A stretch of DNA of 7,926 nt, from contig JAEVZA010000156.1 of the NCBI GenBank assembly GCA_023392475.1, positions 1 to 7,926 on the forward strand, written 5' to 3'. The position numbers were made by a program, and so were the translations under genes. The stretch is from Actinomycetes bacterium. GTDB taxonomy: Bacteria > Actinomycetota > Acidimicrobiia > Acidimicrobiales > Microtrichaceae. Below the pieces are notes generated by a model. The model was not told where the DNA came from. It saw only the letters and a program-made list of their open reading frames with translations, and ran no database searches. Position 1 is the stretch's first letter. The number at the start of each line of letters is the position of its first letter. Shown in pieces: positions 1 through 6,930 of the stretch.

Positions 1-53
1 GGGCCGAGCGCTCCGAGGCCCGCGTGCGGCGCACCGGCCGCCCGCGCGCCTGA
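1..53 (+). CDS. 3' end of an upstream gene, possibly PgsA-like phosphatidyltransferase (partial)
   Basis: Only the last 16 codons and a TGA stop at 51-53 are in the window; the first full codon starts at position 3. The frame has G or C at every third position, like the genuine genes here, and encodes a short Arg/Ala-rich basic tail. No domain is visible, so the product cannot be read from sequence. The gene directly upstream of patA in mycobacteria is the CDP-alcohol phosphatidyltransferase pgsA1, which makes phosphatidylinositol phosphate, the precursor of the lipid used by the next two genes. That identity is inferred from gene order alone. The stop lies 18 bp before the patA start, consistent with one operon. 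Confidence 0.45.
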   Translation, partial: AERSEARVRRTGRPRA

Positions 54-71
54 GCCCCGGCGCCGCCCCGG

Positions 72-971
72 ATGGACCTCTCCGTCAACGGGCTGCGCGT
101 CGCGTCCGTCCTCGCCCGCCACCTGCCGCGGCCGGTGACCACCGCCGCGTCCCGGGGACTCAGCGCGGCGGTGGCACGCACGTCGCACGACCAGCGCCTG
201 ATCGCCACGCGGAACCTCCGGCGCGCCCTCGGCCCCGACGTGCCGCCGTCGGTGATCGACGCGAAGGTGCAGCAGGTCTTCCACTCGTACGCCCGGTACT
301 GGGTCGACTCGCTGCGCCTGCCGTCGCTGTCGGTCACCGAGGTCGCCCGCGGCTTCACCGCCGAGGGCGGGGAGCACATCGAGGCGAGCCTCGACCGGGG
401 CGTCGGCCCGATCCTGGCGCTGCCCCATCTCGGCGGCTGGGAGTGGGCGGCGCGCTGGCTGCACTCCGTGCGGGGCTGGGAGGTGGCCGCGGTCGTCGAG
501 CAGCTCGAGCCGCCGGAGCTCTACGAGTGGTTCCTCGACTTCCGCCGCGAGCTCGGCATGCACGTCATCCCGCTCGGCCCGTCGGCCGGCTCCGAGTCCG
601 CCAGGGCGCTCGCGGACGGGCGGATCATGTGCCTGCTCTGCGACCGGGACCTCTCGGGCACCGGCATCGAGGTGGAGTTCTTCGGCGAGCGGACCCGGCT
701 GCCGGGCGGGCCGGCGCTGATGGCGCTCCGCTCCGGGTCGCCGCTCTTGCCCACCGCCGTCTACTTCGACGGCCCGCGGTGCCACGCCGTCGTGACGGCG
801 CCGCTCGACACCGAGCGGCACGGCAAGCTCCGGGACGACGTCCAGCGCGTCACCGAGGACCTGGCCGCGGCGCTCGAGCGGCTCATCCGGCGGGCGCCCG
901 AGCAGTGGCACCTCCTGCAGCCGAACTGGCCGAGCGACTACGAGGCGCTCGGGAAGCCGGTCCCGGGATGA
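72..971 (+). CDS. patA: Phosphatidylinositol mannoside acyltransferase PatA-like (LpxL/HtrB family)
   Basis: A 299-aa membrane-associated acyltransferase of the bacterial lipid A acyltransferase family. In actinobacteria PatA moves a fatty acyl chain, usually palmitoyl, from acyl-CoA to the mannose of PIM1/PIM2 on the cytoplasmic face of the inner membrane. The catalytic HxxxxE signature is H119-LGGW-E124 in a Pro-His-Leu-Gly-Gly-Trp context. A second conserved acidic block follows at about 191-206 (Asp-Arg-Asp, then Gly-Ile-Glu-Val-Glu-Phe-Phe-Gly-Glu), then a Leu-Pro-Gly-Gly-Pro substrate-loop motif near 210-214. Length matches the family. The start is ATG 72; no clear Shine-Dalgarno precedes it and the upstream gene ends only 18 bp earlier, so coupled translation is likely. 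The stop overlaps an ATG as ATGA (968-971). Because pimA follows, PatA rather than a lipid A enzyme is the natural reading. Confidence 0.88.
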   Translation: MDLSVNGLRVASVLARHLPRPVTTAASRGLSAAVARTSHDQRLIATRNLRRALGPDVPPSVIDAKVQQVFHSYARYWVDSLRLPSLSVTEVARGFTAEGGEHIEASLDRGVGPILALPHLGGWEWAARWLHSVRGWEVAAVVEQLEPPELYEWFLDFRRELGMHVIPLGPSAGSESARALADGRIMCLLCDRDLSGTGIEVEFFGERTRLPGGPALMALRSGSPLLPTAVYFDGPRCHAVVTAPLDTERHGKLRDDVQRVTEDLAAALERLIRRAPEQWHLLQPNWPSDYEALGKPVPG

Positions 972-1003
972 GCCCGGCCGACGGCACCGCGGCGACCGCC
1001 CTC

Positions 1004-1009
1004 TAGTGT
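1004..1009 (+). promoter_or_regulatory. Candidate -10 (TAGTGT) for a leaderless pimA transcript
   Basis: The hexamer fits the actinobacterial -10 consensus TAnnnT and ends 8 nt before GTG 1018, so the predicted transcription start falls at or next to the start codon. No Shine-Dalgarno is visible upstream. No convincing -35 is seen; TTCCGG, found at the two similar sites downstream, is absent here. It also contains the TAG of a 12-codon mini-ORF (968-1006), which could be coincidence. Confidence 0.35.
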
Positions 1010-1017
1010 CACCGCCC

Positions 1018-2115
1018 GTGCGCATCGGGATCGTCTGCCCCTACAGCCTGACCATGCCCGGTGGCGTGCAGGGCCAGGTCCTGGCGCTGGCCCGCTCGCT
1101 GCGGGCGCGGGGGATCGAGGCCCGCGTGCTGGCCCCGTGCGACGGGCCGCCGCCCGAGCTGTTCGTGACGCCGCTGGGCAACAGCGTGCCGACCGCGTCC
1201 AACGGGTCGATCGCGCCGATCGCCCCCGACCCGCCCGCGCAGTTCCGCACGATCCGGGCGCTCTGGGACGAGGGCTTCGACGTCGTCCACCTGCACGAGC
1301 CGCTCGCCCCCGGCCCGACGTTGACGGCGCTGCTCCTGAAGCCGGCGCCGCTCGTCGGCACCTTCCACGCCGCCGGTGCGCAGCCCGCCTACACCGCGAT
1401 GAGCGGTGCGGTGCGGTGGGGCGCCTCGCGGCTCGACGTGCGCGTCGCCGTCTCCGACGACGCCCGCGAGCTCGCGGCCACGCACCTGGGCGGCGAGTAC
1501 CGCACGCTCTTCAACGGCATCGAGGTGGCGCGGTTCGCCTCCGCCGAGCCGTGGCCGACCGACGGCCCGACCGTGCTGTTCATCGGACGGCACGAGCCGC
1601 GCAAGGGGCTCGAGGTGCTGCTCGAGTCCGTGCCGTCGCTGCCGTCCTCGGCGCGGGTGTGGGTGGCCGGCACCGGTCCGGCGTCCGAGGAGCTGCGGGC
1701 CCGGCACACGGACCCGCGCATCGAGTGGCTCGGCCGGATCGACGACGTCGAGCGCGACCGCCGGATGGCGGCGGCGACCGTGTTCTGCGCCCCGTCGCTC
1801 GGCGGCGAGTCCTTCGGCGTCATCCTGCTCGAGGCGATGGCGGCCGGCGCCCCGGTCGTGGCGAGCGACATCCCGGGGTACACGAAGGTGGCCACGGCCG
1901 AGGGGCCCGACGGCATCGTGCCGGCCGTGCCGGCGGCCCGGCTCGTGCCGGTCGGTGACCCGGCGGCGCTGGGCGTGGCGCTGGCCGAGGTGCTCGGCGA
2001 CGCCGCGACGGCGGACGCCCACCGGTCGGCGGGCCGGGCCCGGGCGGCGTCGTTCGACATGGAGCGGCTGACCGACGCGTACGTCGGGATCTACGAGGAG
2101 CTCGCCGGCCGCTGA
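1018..2115 (+). CDS. pimA: Phosphatidyl-myo-inositol alpha-mannosyltransferase PimA-like (GT4, GT-B fold)
   Basis: A 365-aa retaining glycosyltransferase. In the PimA family it transfers mannose from GDP-mannose to phosphatidylinositol, the first step of PIM synthesis, at the cytoplasmic membrane face. Visible family features are the N-terminal MRIGIVCPYS strand and Pro-Gly-Gly-Val-Gln loop (14-18), His-Glu-Pro near 93-95, Gly-Thr-Phe-His ending at H117, the nucleotide-sugar site Gly-Arg-His-Glu-Pro-Arg-Lys-Gly at 190-197 (R191, K196), and the EX7E motif E264-SFG to E272. Length is slightly below mycobacterial PimA. I chose GTG 1018 because homologues begin at this point and a TAnnnT hexamer lies 8 nt upstream. 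An in-frame GTG at 1006 would add four residues and would overlap that hexamer. It follows patA by 46 bp. Other GT4 specificities cannot be excluded, but the neighbours favour PimA. Confidence 0.87.
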   Translation: MRIGIVCPYSLTMPGGVQGQVLALARSLRARGIEARVLAPCDGPPPELFVTPLGNSVPTASNGSIAPIAPDPPAQFRTIRALWDEGFDVVHLHEPLAPGPTLTALLLKPAPLVGTFHAAGAQPAYTAMSGAVRWGASRLDVRVAVSDDARELAATHLGGEYRTLFNGIEVARFASAEPWPTDGPTVLFIGRHEPRKGLEVLLESVPSLPSSARVWVAGTGPASEELRARHTDPRIEWLGRIDDVERDRRMAAATVFCAPSLGGESFGVILLEAMAAGAPVVASDIPGYTKVATAEGPDGIVPAVPAARLVPVGDPAALGVALAEVLGDAATADAHRSAGRARAASFDMERLTDAYVGIYEELAGR

Positions 2116-2120
2116 GCCGG

Positions 2121-2151
2121 TTCCGGATCCGGGCGCCGGCGCGGGTACCGT
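2121..2151 (+). promoter_or_regulatory. Candidate promoter of the M48-like gene (TTCCGG-N19-TACCGT), leaderless
   Basis: TACCGT (2146-2151) matches TAnnnT and ends 7 nt before ATG 2159, placing the predicted transcription start at the ATG. TTCCGG at 2121-2126 lies 19 nt upstream. The pdxS upstream region has the same hexamer at the same spacing, which raises confidence in both. The gap is only 43 bp and has no ribosome binding site, so translation from a 5'-end AUG is a reasonable explanation. TTCCGG is not the usual TTGACA-type -35, so its role is inferred. Confidence 0.45.
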
Positions 2152-2158
2152 TCGGGCG

Positions 2159-2950
2159 ATGCAGCAGCGCAGCGCCTTCGAGCTGGCGTCCGAGCGGGTC
2201 GTCCGGGCCCTCGCCCTCTTCGGCGTCCTGCCGGGCATGGTCGTGGCCGTCGTGGTGGCGCTGCTCGCCGGTCCCGTCCTCGGCCTGCTGGCCCTCGTCG
2301 TGGTGGCCGTCGCCTGGGCGGTCGTCGTCGTCCTCCGGGCCCGCGGCGGGTTGGATCGGGTGCTGCGCAGCACCGGCGCCCACCCCGTCGGCGAGGACGA
2401 CTTGCCCCGCTGGCACAACGTCGTCGAGGGCATGAGCGTGACGAGCGGCGTCGGCGGCTCGGAGCTGTGGGTCCTCGAGCAGGAGCACGCCAACGCCCTG
2501 AGCGTCGCCGACCGGGACCGCTCCGCGCTGATCGTCACCCGGGGGCTCGTCGAGGGGCTCTCGGTGGTGGAGCTCGAGGCGGTGGCGGCCAACCTCATGG
2601 GCCGCGTCCGGGACGGCTCGGCCCGCTACGGCACGGTCACCGTCGGCCTGCTCGGCCCGTTCCTCGGGAAGCTCGACCAGGCCGGCCGCCTCGTCGCCGA
2701 CGGCCTGGGGGACCAGCGCTCCGTGCGCTCGGACCTCGTCGCCGTCGACATGACCCGGTACCCGCCGGGCATGGCCGCCGCCCTCGAGGCGATGGCCCGC
2801 ATCGGCACGGTCGTCCCGGGCACCGACCCGACCACGGCGCACCTGTGGGTGGCGCCGGTCGTGGAGGGCGAGGTCGGCGTCGACCCGGCGGTCGCGGAGA
2901 CCGCCCAGCAGCCGCTGTCGTACCGCATCGCGCTCCTTCAGGAGCTCTGA
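2159..2950 (+). CDS. Membrane protein resembling M48/HtpX metalloprotease, zinc site degenerate
   Basis: A 263-aa protein with two adjacent membrane helices (about 16-37 and 40-59), then a soluble domain, the layout of HtpX-type M48 peptidases. Family-like blocks are a Val-Leu-Glu...His-Ala-Asn-Ala-Leu-Ser stretch (105-115), a Thr-Arg-Gly-Leu-Val-Glu-Gly-Leu segment with Glu-Leu-Glu-Ala-Val (127-142), and a His-Leu-Trp-Val block near 228-231. Where the catalytic HExxH should follow Glu-Leu-Glu-Ala-Val-x-Ala, the sequence reads N145-LMG-R149, and the usual third zinc ligand Glu aligns by eye with S188, although D192 and a Thr-Arg-Tyr-Pro stretch (199-202) remain. All three zinc ligands therefore appear lost. 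I infer a non-catalytic pseudopeptidase, perhaps a scaffold or membrane quality-control partner. The frame is intact, so it is not a decayed gene. Its own promoter is likely (2121-2151). The family call rests on motif reading only. Confidence 0.62.
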   Translation: MQQRSAFELASERVVRALALFGVLPGMVVAVVVALLAGPVLGLLALVVVAVAWAVVVVLRARGGLDRVLRSTGAHPVGEDDLPRWHNVVEGMSVTSGVGGSELWVLEQEHANALSVADRDRSALIVTRGLVEGLSVVELEAVAANLMGRVRDGSARYGTVTVGLLGPFLGKLDQAGRLVADGLGDQRSVRSDLVAVDMTRYPPGMAAALEAMARIGTVVPGTDPTTAHLWVAPVVEGEVGVDPAVAETAQQPLSYRIALLQEL

Positions 2951-3020
2951 GCACGCCGCCCGGGGCCGGGATCGCCGCCCCGCGGGTGGCGCCGGTCACG
3001 CCCGTCCGGGGGTTTCCCGC

Positions 3021-3051
3021 TTCCGGTCGGCGCGGGGTGCGTCGGTAGACT
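3021..3051 (+). promoter_or_regulatory. Candidate pdxS promoter (TTCCGG-N19-TAGACT), leaderless
   Basis: TAGACT (3046-3051) fits TAnnnT and ends 6 nt before ATG 3058, so the predicted transcription start is the A of ATG. TTCCGG (3021-3026) is exactly 19 nt upstream, the same arrangement as before the M48-like gene. The 107-bp gap 2951-3057 is the longest between the left-part genes, as expected where a new transcript begins. No PdxR-type operator was recognised. Confidence 0.5.
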
Positions 3052-3057
3052 GGCGGC

Positions 3058-3972
<915 letters not shown>

Positions 3973-4012
3973 GCCCGGCCGCGGCCGCGGGCCCGTGCAC
4001 GGCGGTGGGCCC

Positions 4013-4591
4013 GTGAAGGTCGGCGTCCTCGCGCTCCAGGGCGCGTTCGGGCTGCACGTCGGCGTCCTCTCGTCGCTCGGCGCCGCCGCCGTCGAGGTGC
4101 GCCGGCCGGAGCAGCTCGACGACCTCGACCGCCTGGTCGTCCCCGGCGGCGAGTCGACCACGATGTCGATGCTGGCCGAGCGCTTCGGCCTGCTGGCGCC
4201 GCTGCGGGACTTCTGCGCGTCGGGGCGGCCCGTGTTCGGGACCTGCGCGGGGGCGATCCTGCTGGCCTCGGAGATCCTCGACGGGCGGGACGACCAGCAC
4301 TGCCTGGGCGCCGTCGACGTGTCCGTGCGCCGCAACGGCTTCGGCCGCCAGGTGGACTCGTTCGAGGCCGACGTGGAGGTCCCGGCGCTGGCCGGGGCGG
4401 GCCTCGGCGACGCCCCGTTCCACGCCGTCTGCATCCGGGCGCCGGTCATCGAGCGGACCGGCCCGGGGGTCGAGGTCCTGGCCTCGGTCGACGGCCGACC
4501 CGCGCTCGTGCGGGACGGCGCGATCATGGTGGCCATCTTCCATCCAGAGCTGGCGGGTGACGTCCGCCTCCACGAGCTCTTCCTCCGCTGA
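4013..4591 (+). CDS. pdxT: Pyridoxal 5'-phosphate synthase, glutaminase subunit PdxT
   Basis: A 192-aa class I glutamine amidotransferase that hydrolyses glutamine and channels ammonia to PdxS. All signature elements are present: the N-terminal KVGVLALQGAF, Pro-Gly-Gly-Glu-Ser-Thr-Thr (44-50), the nucleophile C78 in Phe-Gly-Thr-Cys-Ala-Gly-Ala, the Arg-Arg-Asn-Gly-Phe-Gly-Arg-Gln block (106-113, Phe replacing the common Tyr), and the catalytic pair H177/E179 in Phe-His-Pro-Glu-Leu. Length is normal. GTG 4013 is preferred because family proteins begin with Met-Lys-(Val/Ile)-Gly-Val-Leu-Ala-Leu-Gln and a weak GGTGGG lies just upstream. An in-frame GTG at 3995 would add six residues (His-Gly-Gly-Gly-Pro region) not typical of the family. 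The 40-bp gap to pdxS indicates an operon. Confidence 0.95.
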   Translation: MKVGVLALQGAFGLHVGVLSSLGAAAVEVRRPEQLDDLDRLVVPGGESTTMSMLAERFGLLAPLRDFCASGRPVFGTCAGAILLASEILDGRDDQHCLGAVDVSVRRNGFGRQVDSFEADVEVPALAGAGLGDAPFHAVCIRAPVIERTGPGVEVLASVDGRPALVRDGAIMVAIFHPELAGDVRLHELFLR

Positions 4592-4617
4592 CGCGGGGCC
4601 GGGGAGCGAGTCGGAAC

Positions 4618-4622
4618 AGGAG
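4618..4622 (+). promoter_or_regulatory. Ribosome binding site of yebC (AGGAG)
   Basis: AGGAG lies 4 nt before ATG 4627. It is the only clear Shine-Dalgarno sequence ahead of a gene in this window and fixes the yebC start. The spacing is slightly short. It contrasts with the apparently leaderless pimA, M48-like and pdxS starts. Confidence 0.7.
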
Positions 4623-4626
4623 CAAC

Positions 4627-5376
4627 ATGTCCGGGCATTCCAAGTGGGCCACGATCAAGCACAAGAAGGGCGCCGCGGACGCCAAGCGGGGGAAGCTCTT
4701 CGCCAAGCTGATCCGCCAGGTCGAGGTGGCGGCGCGCAACGGCGGCGGCGACCCCGACATGAACCCGACGCTGCGCACGATGTTCCAGAAGGCGCGGGAT
4801 GCGTCGGTGCCGATGGACACGATCGAGCGCGCCATCAAGCGCGGCACGGGTGAGCTCGAGGGCGTCACCTACGAGGAGGTCAGCTACGAGGGGTACGCCC
4901 CGCACGGCGTGGCCGTGTACGTCGAGGCGCTGACCGACAACCGCAACCGGACCGGCCCCGAGGTGCGCTCCGTGTTCTCGAAGCTCGGTGGGTCGATGGC
5001 GGAGCCGGGTGCCGTGGCGTGGCAGTTCGAGCGCAAGGGCCTGATCCTCGTGCCGGCGTCCGTCGACGAGGACGAGCTGATGATGGCGGCGCTCGACGCG
5101 GGCGCGGACGACGTGACCGGTGGCGACGAGCACTGGCAGGTCACCTGCGAGGCGCAGCTCACCGCGGCGGTGCGCCAGGCGATCGAGGAGGCGGGCATCG
5201 CCGTCGACTCGTCCGACCTCACGATGCTGCCCACGTCGACGGTCGAGCTCGACTCGGTCGAGGCGGCGAAGGGCGTGCTCCGGCTCATCGACGCGCTCGA
5301 CGACCACGACGACGTGCAGGACGTGTTCACGAACATGGACGTCCCCGACGACGTCCTCGCCGCCATCGAGGCCTGA
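4627..5376 (+). CDS. yebC: YebC/PmpR/TACO1 family protein
   Basis: A 249-aa cytoplasmic protein that opens with the family hallmark MSGHSKWATIKHKKGAADAKRGKLF-type block (only the first residues quoted here: MSGHSKWATIKHKK). Further matches are Lys-Leu-Ile-Arg-Gln-Val-Glu-Val-Ala-Ala-Arg, Asn-Pro-Thr-Leu-Arg, Pro-Met-Asp-Thr-Ile-Glu-Arg-Ala-Ile-Lys-Arg-Gly, Tyr-Glu-Gly-Tyr-Ala-Pro-His-Gly-Val-Ala, and Thr-Asp-Asn-Arg-Asn-Arg-Thr. Family members were long annotated as transcriptional regulators (PmpR); newer work links them to the ribosome and translation of difficult sequences, like mitochondrial TACO1. Length is typical. In mycobacteria yebC also sits next to pdxT. It is 35 bp from pdxT and 4 bp from the peroxiredoxin start, so it likely belongs to this transcription unit. 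Confidence 0.96.
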   Translation: MSGHSKWATIKHKKGAADAKRGKLFAKLIRQVEVAARNGGGDPDMNPTLRTMFQKARDASVPMDTIERAIKRGTGELEGVTYEEVSYEGYAPHGVAVYVEALTDNRNRTGPEVRSVFSKLGGSMAEPGAVAWQFERKGLILVPASVDEDELMMAALDAGADDVTGGDEHWQVTCEAQLTAAVRQAIEEAGIAVDSSDLTMLPTSTVELDSVEAAKGVLRLIDALDDHDDVQDVFTNMDVPDDVLAAIEA

Positions 5377-5380
5377 CCGG

Positions 5381-5854
5381 GTGCTGGCCGTGGGCGCTGC
5401 GGCGCCCGACTTCGACCTCCCGGGGGTGGACGGCCGCACCGGCGACTTCCGGCGCTGGTCGCTGCACGGGTTCGAGGGGCAGCCCGTGGTGCTGCTCTTC
5501 TACCCGGCCGACGGGTCGCCGGTCTGCATGCGGCAGCTGGCCGCGTACACCGAGGGCATCGGCGCGTTCGACACGCTCGAGGCGCAGGTGCTGGCGATCT
5601 CGGCGCAGTCGCCGGAGTCGCACCTGGCGTTCGCCGAGCGCAACGGCGGGTTCGGGTTCCCGATGCTGTCCGACACGGACAAGTCGGTGGCCCGGGCTTA
5701 CGGTGTGCTCGGGATGCTCGACCTGTACCGCCGGTGCACGTTCGTGGTCGGCGCCGACGGGCGCGTGGCGTACTCGCACCGCTACGTCGGACCGGGGCTC
5801 GGGTACCGGCCGGTGGAGGAGCTGGTCGCCACCGTCGCCGCCCTCACGGCGTAG
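5381..5854 (+). CDS. Peroxiredoxin (AhpC/TSA superfamily, Bcp/AhpE-like)
   Basis: A 157-aa thioredoxin-fold peroxidase expected to reduce hydrogen peroxide or organic hydroperoxides in the cytoplasm. It opens with Val-Gly-Ala-Ala-Ala-Pro-Asp-Phe-Asp-Leu-Pro-Gly. The active site follows the PxxxSxxC pattern, P42-ADG-S46-PV-C49, so C49 is the peroxidatic cysteine. The conserved arginine region is Tyr-Arg-Arg at 116-118. There is no cysteine five residues after C49 as in atypical 2-Cys Bcp proteins. The only other cysteine is C119, just after the arginine pair, where family members usually have Ala or Ser. It may work as a 1-Cys enzyme or use C119. GTG 5381 starts 4 bp after the yebC stop, pointing to coupled translation; GTG 5390 is an alternative. 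The frame extends further upstream only inside yebC. Confidence 0.88.
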   Translation: MLAVGAAAPDFDLPGVDGRTGDFRRWSLHGFEGQPVVLLFYPADGSPVCMRQLAAYTEGIGAFDTLEAQVLAISAQSPESHLAFAERNGGFGFPMLSDTDKSVARAYGVLGMLDLYRRCTFVVGADGRVAYSHRYVGPGLGYRPVEELVATVAALTA

Positions 5855-5855
5855 C

Positions 5856-5870
5856 CCTGGGGTGCCCAGG
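5856..5870. terminator. Short GC hairpin after the peroxiredoxin stop, possible weak terminator
   Basis: CCTGGG (5856-5861) and CCCAGG (5865-5870) form a perfect 6-bp stem around a GTG loop, one base after the TAG stop. No T-run follows, so it is not a classical intrinsic terminator; actinobacteria often lack the U-tract. It ends exactly where the inverted-repeat element begins and has no counterpart on the right side, so it belongs to the host flank. Confidence 0.3.
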
Positions 5871-5914
5871 AAATAGGGGTCCTCAGTCCGCCCGCGGGCG
5901 AAATAGGGGTCCTC
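5871..5914 (+). repeat. Left pair of the 14-bp motif AAATAGGGGTCCTC, 30-bp period
   Basis: Identical copies at 5871-5884 and 5901-5914 start exactly 30 bp apart, close to three helical turns, so a DNA-binding protein would meet both on nearly the same face. The AT-rich AAATA start stands out in very GC-rich surroundings. The motif contains the imperfect dyad AGG-GGT-CCT. It may be a binding or cleavage site for the encoded winged-helix/nuclease protein; that is inference. Confidence 0.8.
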
Positions 5915-5946
5915 GATCTCGTTTCACGAGCTCTGACCGCCGCAGA
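5871..5946 (+). repeat. Left arm of the inverted repeat
   Basis: This 76-bp arm pairs with 6931-7006 (68/76). It carries two copies of AAATAGGGGTCCTC, at 5871-5884 and 5901-5914. Between them lies a perfect 12-bp palindrome CGCCCGCGGGCG (5889-5900), followed further in by a CTCG-TTTCA-CGAG hairpin (5918-5930). The nuclease gene's stop codon (5924-5926 on the - strand) falls in that loop, so the last seven codons and the stop are part of the arm. Confidence 0.92.
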
Positions 5947-6847
5947 TCTCGAGCGCGCGGCGGATCTGGTCGGCGACGGCACCCCGGTCGCGCAGGTGCC
6001 GCCACGTGAAGTGCAGCCCGGTCCAGCCCTGCAGCGTGATGAGGTTGTCGCGCCAGCGATCCCGGTGGAACGCGTGCTCGGTGCCGTGGACGCCGAACCC
6101 GTCGCCCTCAAGGAAGAGGTGCACATCGGGGTAGGCGAGGTCGAGGCGGAAGTCCTCTCCGTCCGCGGAGACACGGTGCTGCCGGACGGGCTCGGGCAGA
6201 TCGAACTCCCGGATGAGGTCGAGGAGCTCCAGCTCGAGGCGGCTCTCGGCCGGAGCGCTGCCGGGCAGCAGCTCCCGGAGCAACTCGCCGATCGGGCCGG
6301 CGCCGCGGCGGCCCTGGCGGGAGACGAGCCGGTACTCGACCGCCAGGCGATCGAGGTGCGTGAGGCGGCGGTGGAGCGCCACGTGGACGGCGTGCCGGAG
6401 CTCCTCGACCCCGATGACCTGACCGAGGTCGACCAGCGTGCGGGTGGGATCGGTGACCCGGATGCCGTCGACCGTCACGGTCCTGGCCAGCGGGAGGTCG
6501 CGGCTCCGGTGCACGACCACACCGTCGAACTCGTGGGCGCACCAGCTGTGGACGGTGACCTCCGGCTTCGGCGGGCGACGCTCGAGCACGCCGTGGACCT
6601 CGCCGGCCGACCGGTGCGACCCGACCCCGCCGGTGCGCCACGTGGCGGCGAGCAGCGACTGCCTCGCCGTGACCGGGGCGCCGGTGACCCGGTAGACGCC
6701 GGTGCCCAGGCGGATGGCGCGGCCCTGCCGGACCCGTCGGGCGATCTGCTGGCGCGACAGACCGAACCGGATGCCGTCGTCGTAGCGGTAGAGGCCGTGG
6801 TGCTCGCGGGCGAAGCGGATCAACCGGTCATCGGGTCGCAGGTCCAC
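5924..6847 (-). CDS. AbiEi-type winged-helix plus DUF559/Vsr-like endonuclease domain protein
   Basis: A 307-aa protein. Residues about 10-90 match the winged-helix domain of AbiEi-family antitoxins: His-Gly-Leu, Gly-Leu-Ser-Arg-Gln-Gln-Ile, Gly-Thr-Gly-Val-Tyr-Arg-Val, Ser-His-Arg-Ser-Ala (77-81). The middle has the usual Val-His-Arg-Ser-Arg-Asp-Leu-Pro and Asp-Pro-Thr-Arg-Thr-Leu-Val-Asp-Leu (133-141) blocks. Residues about 201-300 resemble DUF559, a Vsr-like PD-(D/E)XK nuclease fold: E201/E205, Arg-Leu-D236, Pro-D241, E247-Gly-D249-Gly, H255, His-Arg-Asp-Arg...Arg-Asp-Asn (261-268) and Phe-Thr-Trp (280-282). Candidate catalytic acids are therefore intact. GTG 6847 is chosen; no Shine-Dalgarno is evident. 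No AbiEii-type toxin partner is adjacent, so it is not a standard AbiE pair. It is codirectional with the permease, 171 bp downstream of its stop. Substrate and role are unknown; self-propagating or defence nuclease are both open. Confidence 0.82.
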   Translation of the reverse strand: MDLRPDDRLIRFAREHHGLYRYDDGIRFGLSRQQIARRVRQGRAIRLGTGVYRVTGAPVTARQSLLAATWRTGGVGSHRSAGEVHGVLERRPPKPEVTVHSWCAHEFDGVVVHRSRDLPLARTVTVDGIRVTDPTRTLVDLGQVIGVEELRHAVHVALHRRLTHLDRLAVEYRLVSRQGRRGAGPIGELLRELLPGSAPAESRLELELLDLIREFDLPEPVRQHRVSADGEDFRLDLAYPDVHLFLEGDGFGVHGTEHAFHRDRWRDNLITLQGWTGLHFTWRHLRDRGAVADQIRRALEICGGQSS

Positions 6848-6930
6848 GCGACGGACTGCACCACGGGGCGCACCCGACGTCAGCGGGGATCGGTACCCGG
6901 TCGCCGGCGCGCGTCGCGCGATCCACCGGT
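6848..6930. other. Leader between nuclease start and right arm
   Basis: These 83 bp should hold the nuclease gene's promoter or leader. I see no TAnnnT at the leaderless distance and no Shine-Dalgarno. The one notable structure is CGCGCG-T-CGCGCG (6908-6920), which could be a small dyad operator but is also easy to find in such GC-rich DNA. Transcription could instead enter from the permease gene through the right arm. Confidence 0.3.

Noticed and set aside
2123..2137. CCGGATCCGG and GGCGCC palindromes as a pimA terminator or operator
   Set aside because: They are short, without a T-run, and overlap the better-supported promoter region.
1009..2598. 529-codon open frame on the - strand opposite pimA and the M48-like gene
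   Set aside because: No domain is visible, composition is Arg/Pro-rich, and the opposite strand has clear family motifs.
2951..3020. Riboswitch or structured leader before pdxS
   Set aside because: No recognisable riboswitch core was seen, and the gene appears leaderless from 3058.
3973..3992. GCCCG...CGGGC hairpin between pdxS and pdxT as a terminator
   Set aside because: No T-run, located in a tight operon, and such GC stems arise easily at this base composition.
5924..6847. Complete type IV AbiE toxin-antitoxin pair
   Set aside because: Only the AbiEi-like domain is present, fused to a nuclease-like domain; no nucleotidyltransferase (AbiEii) gene lies on either side.
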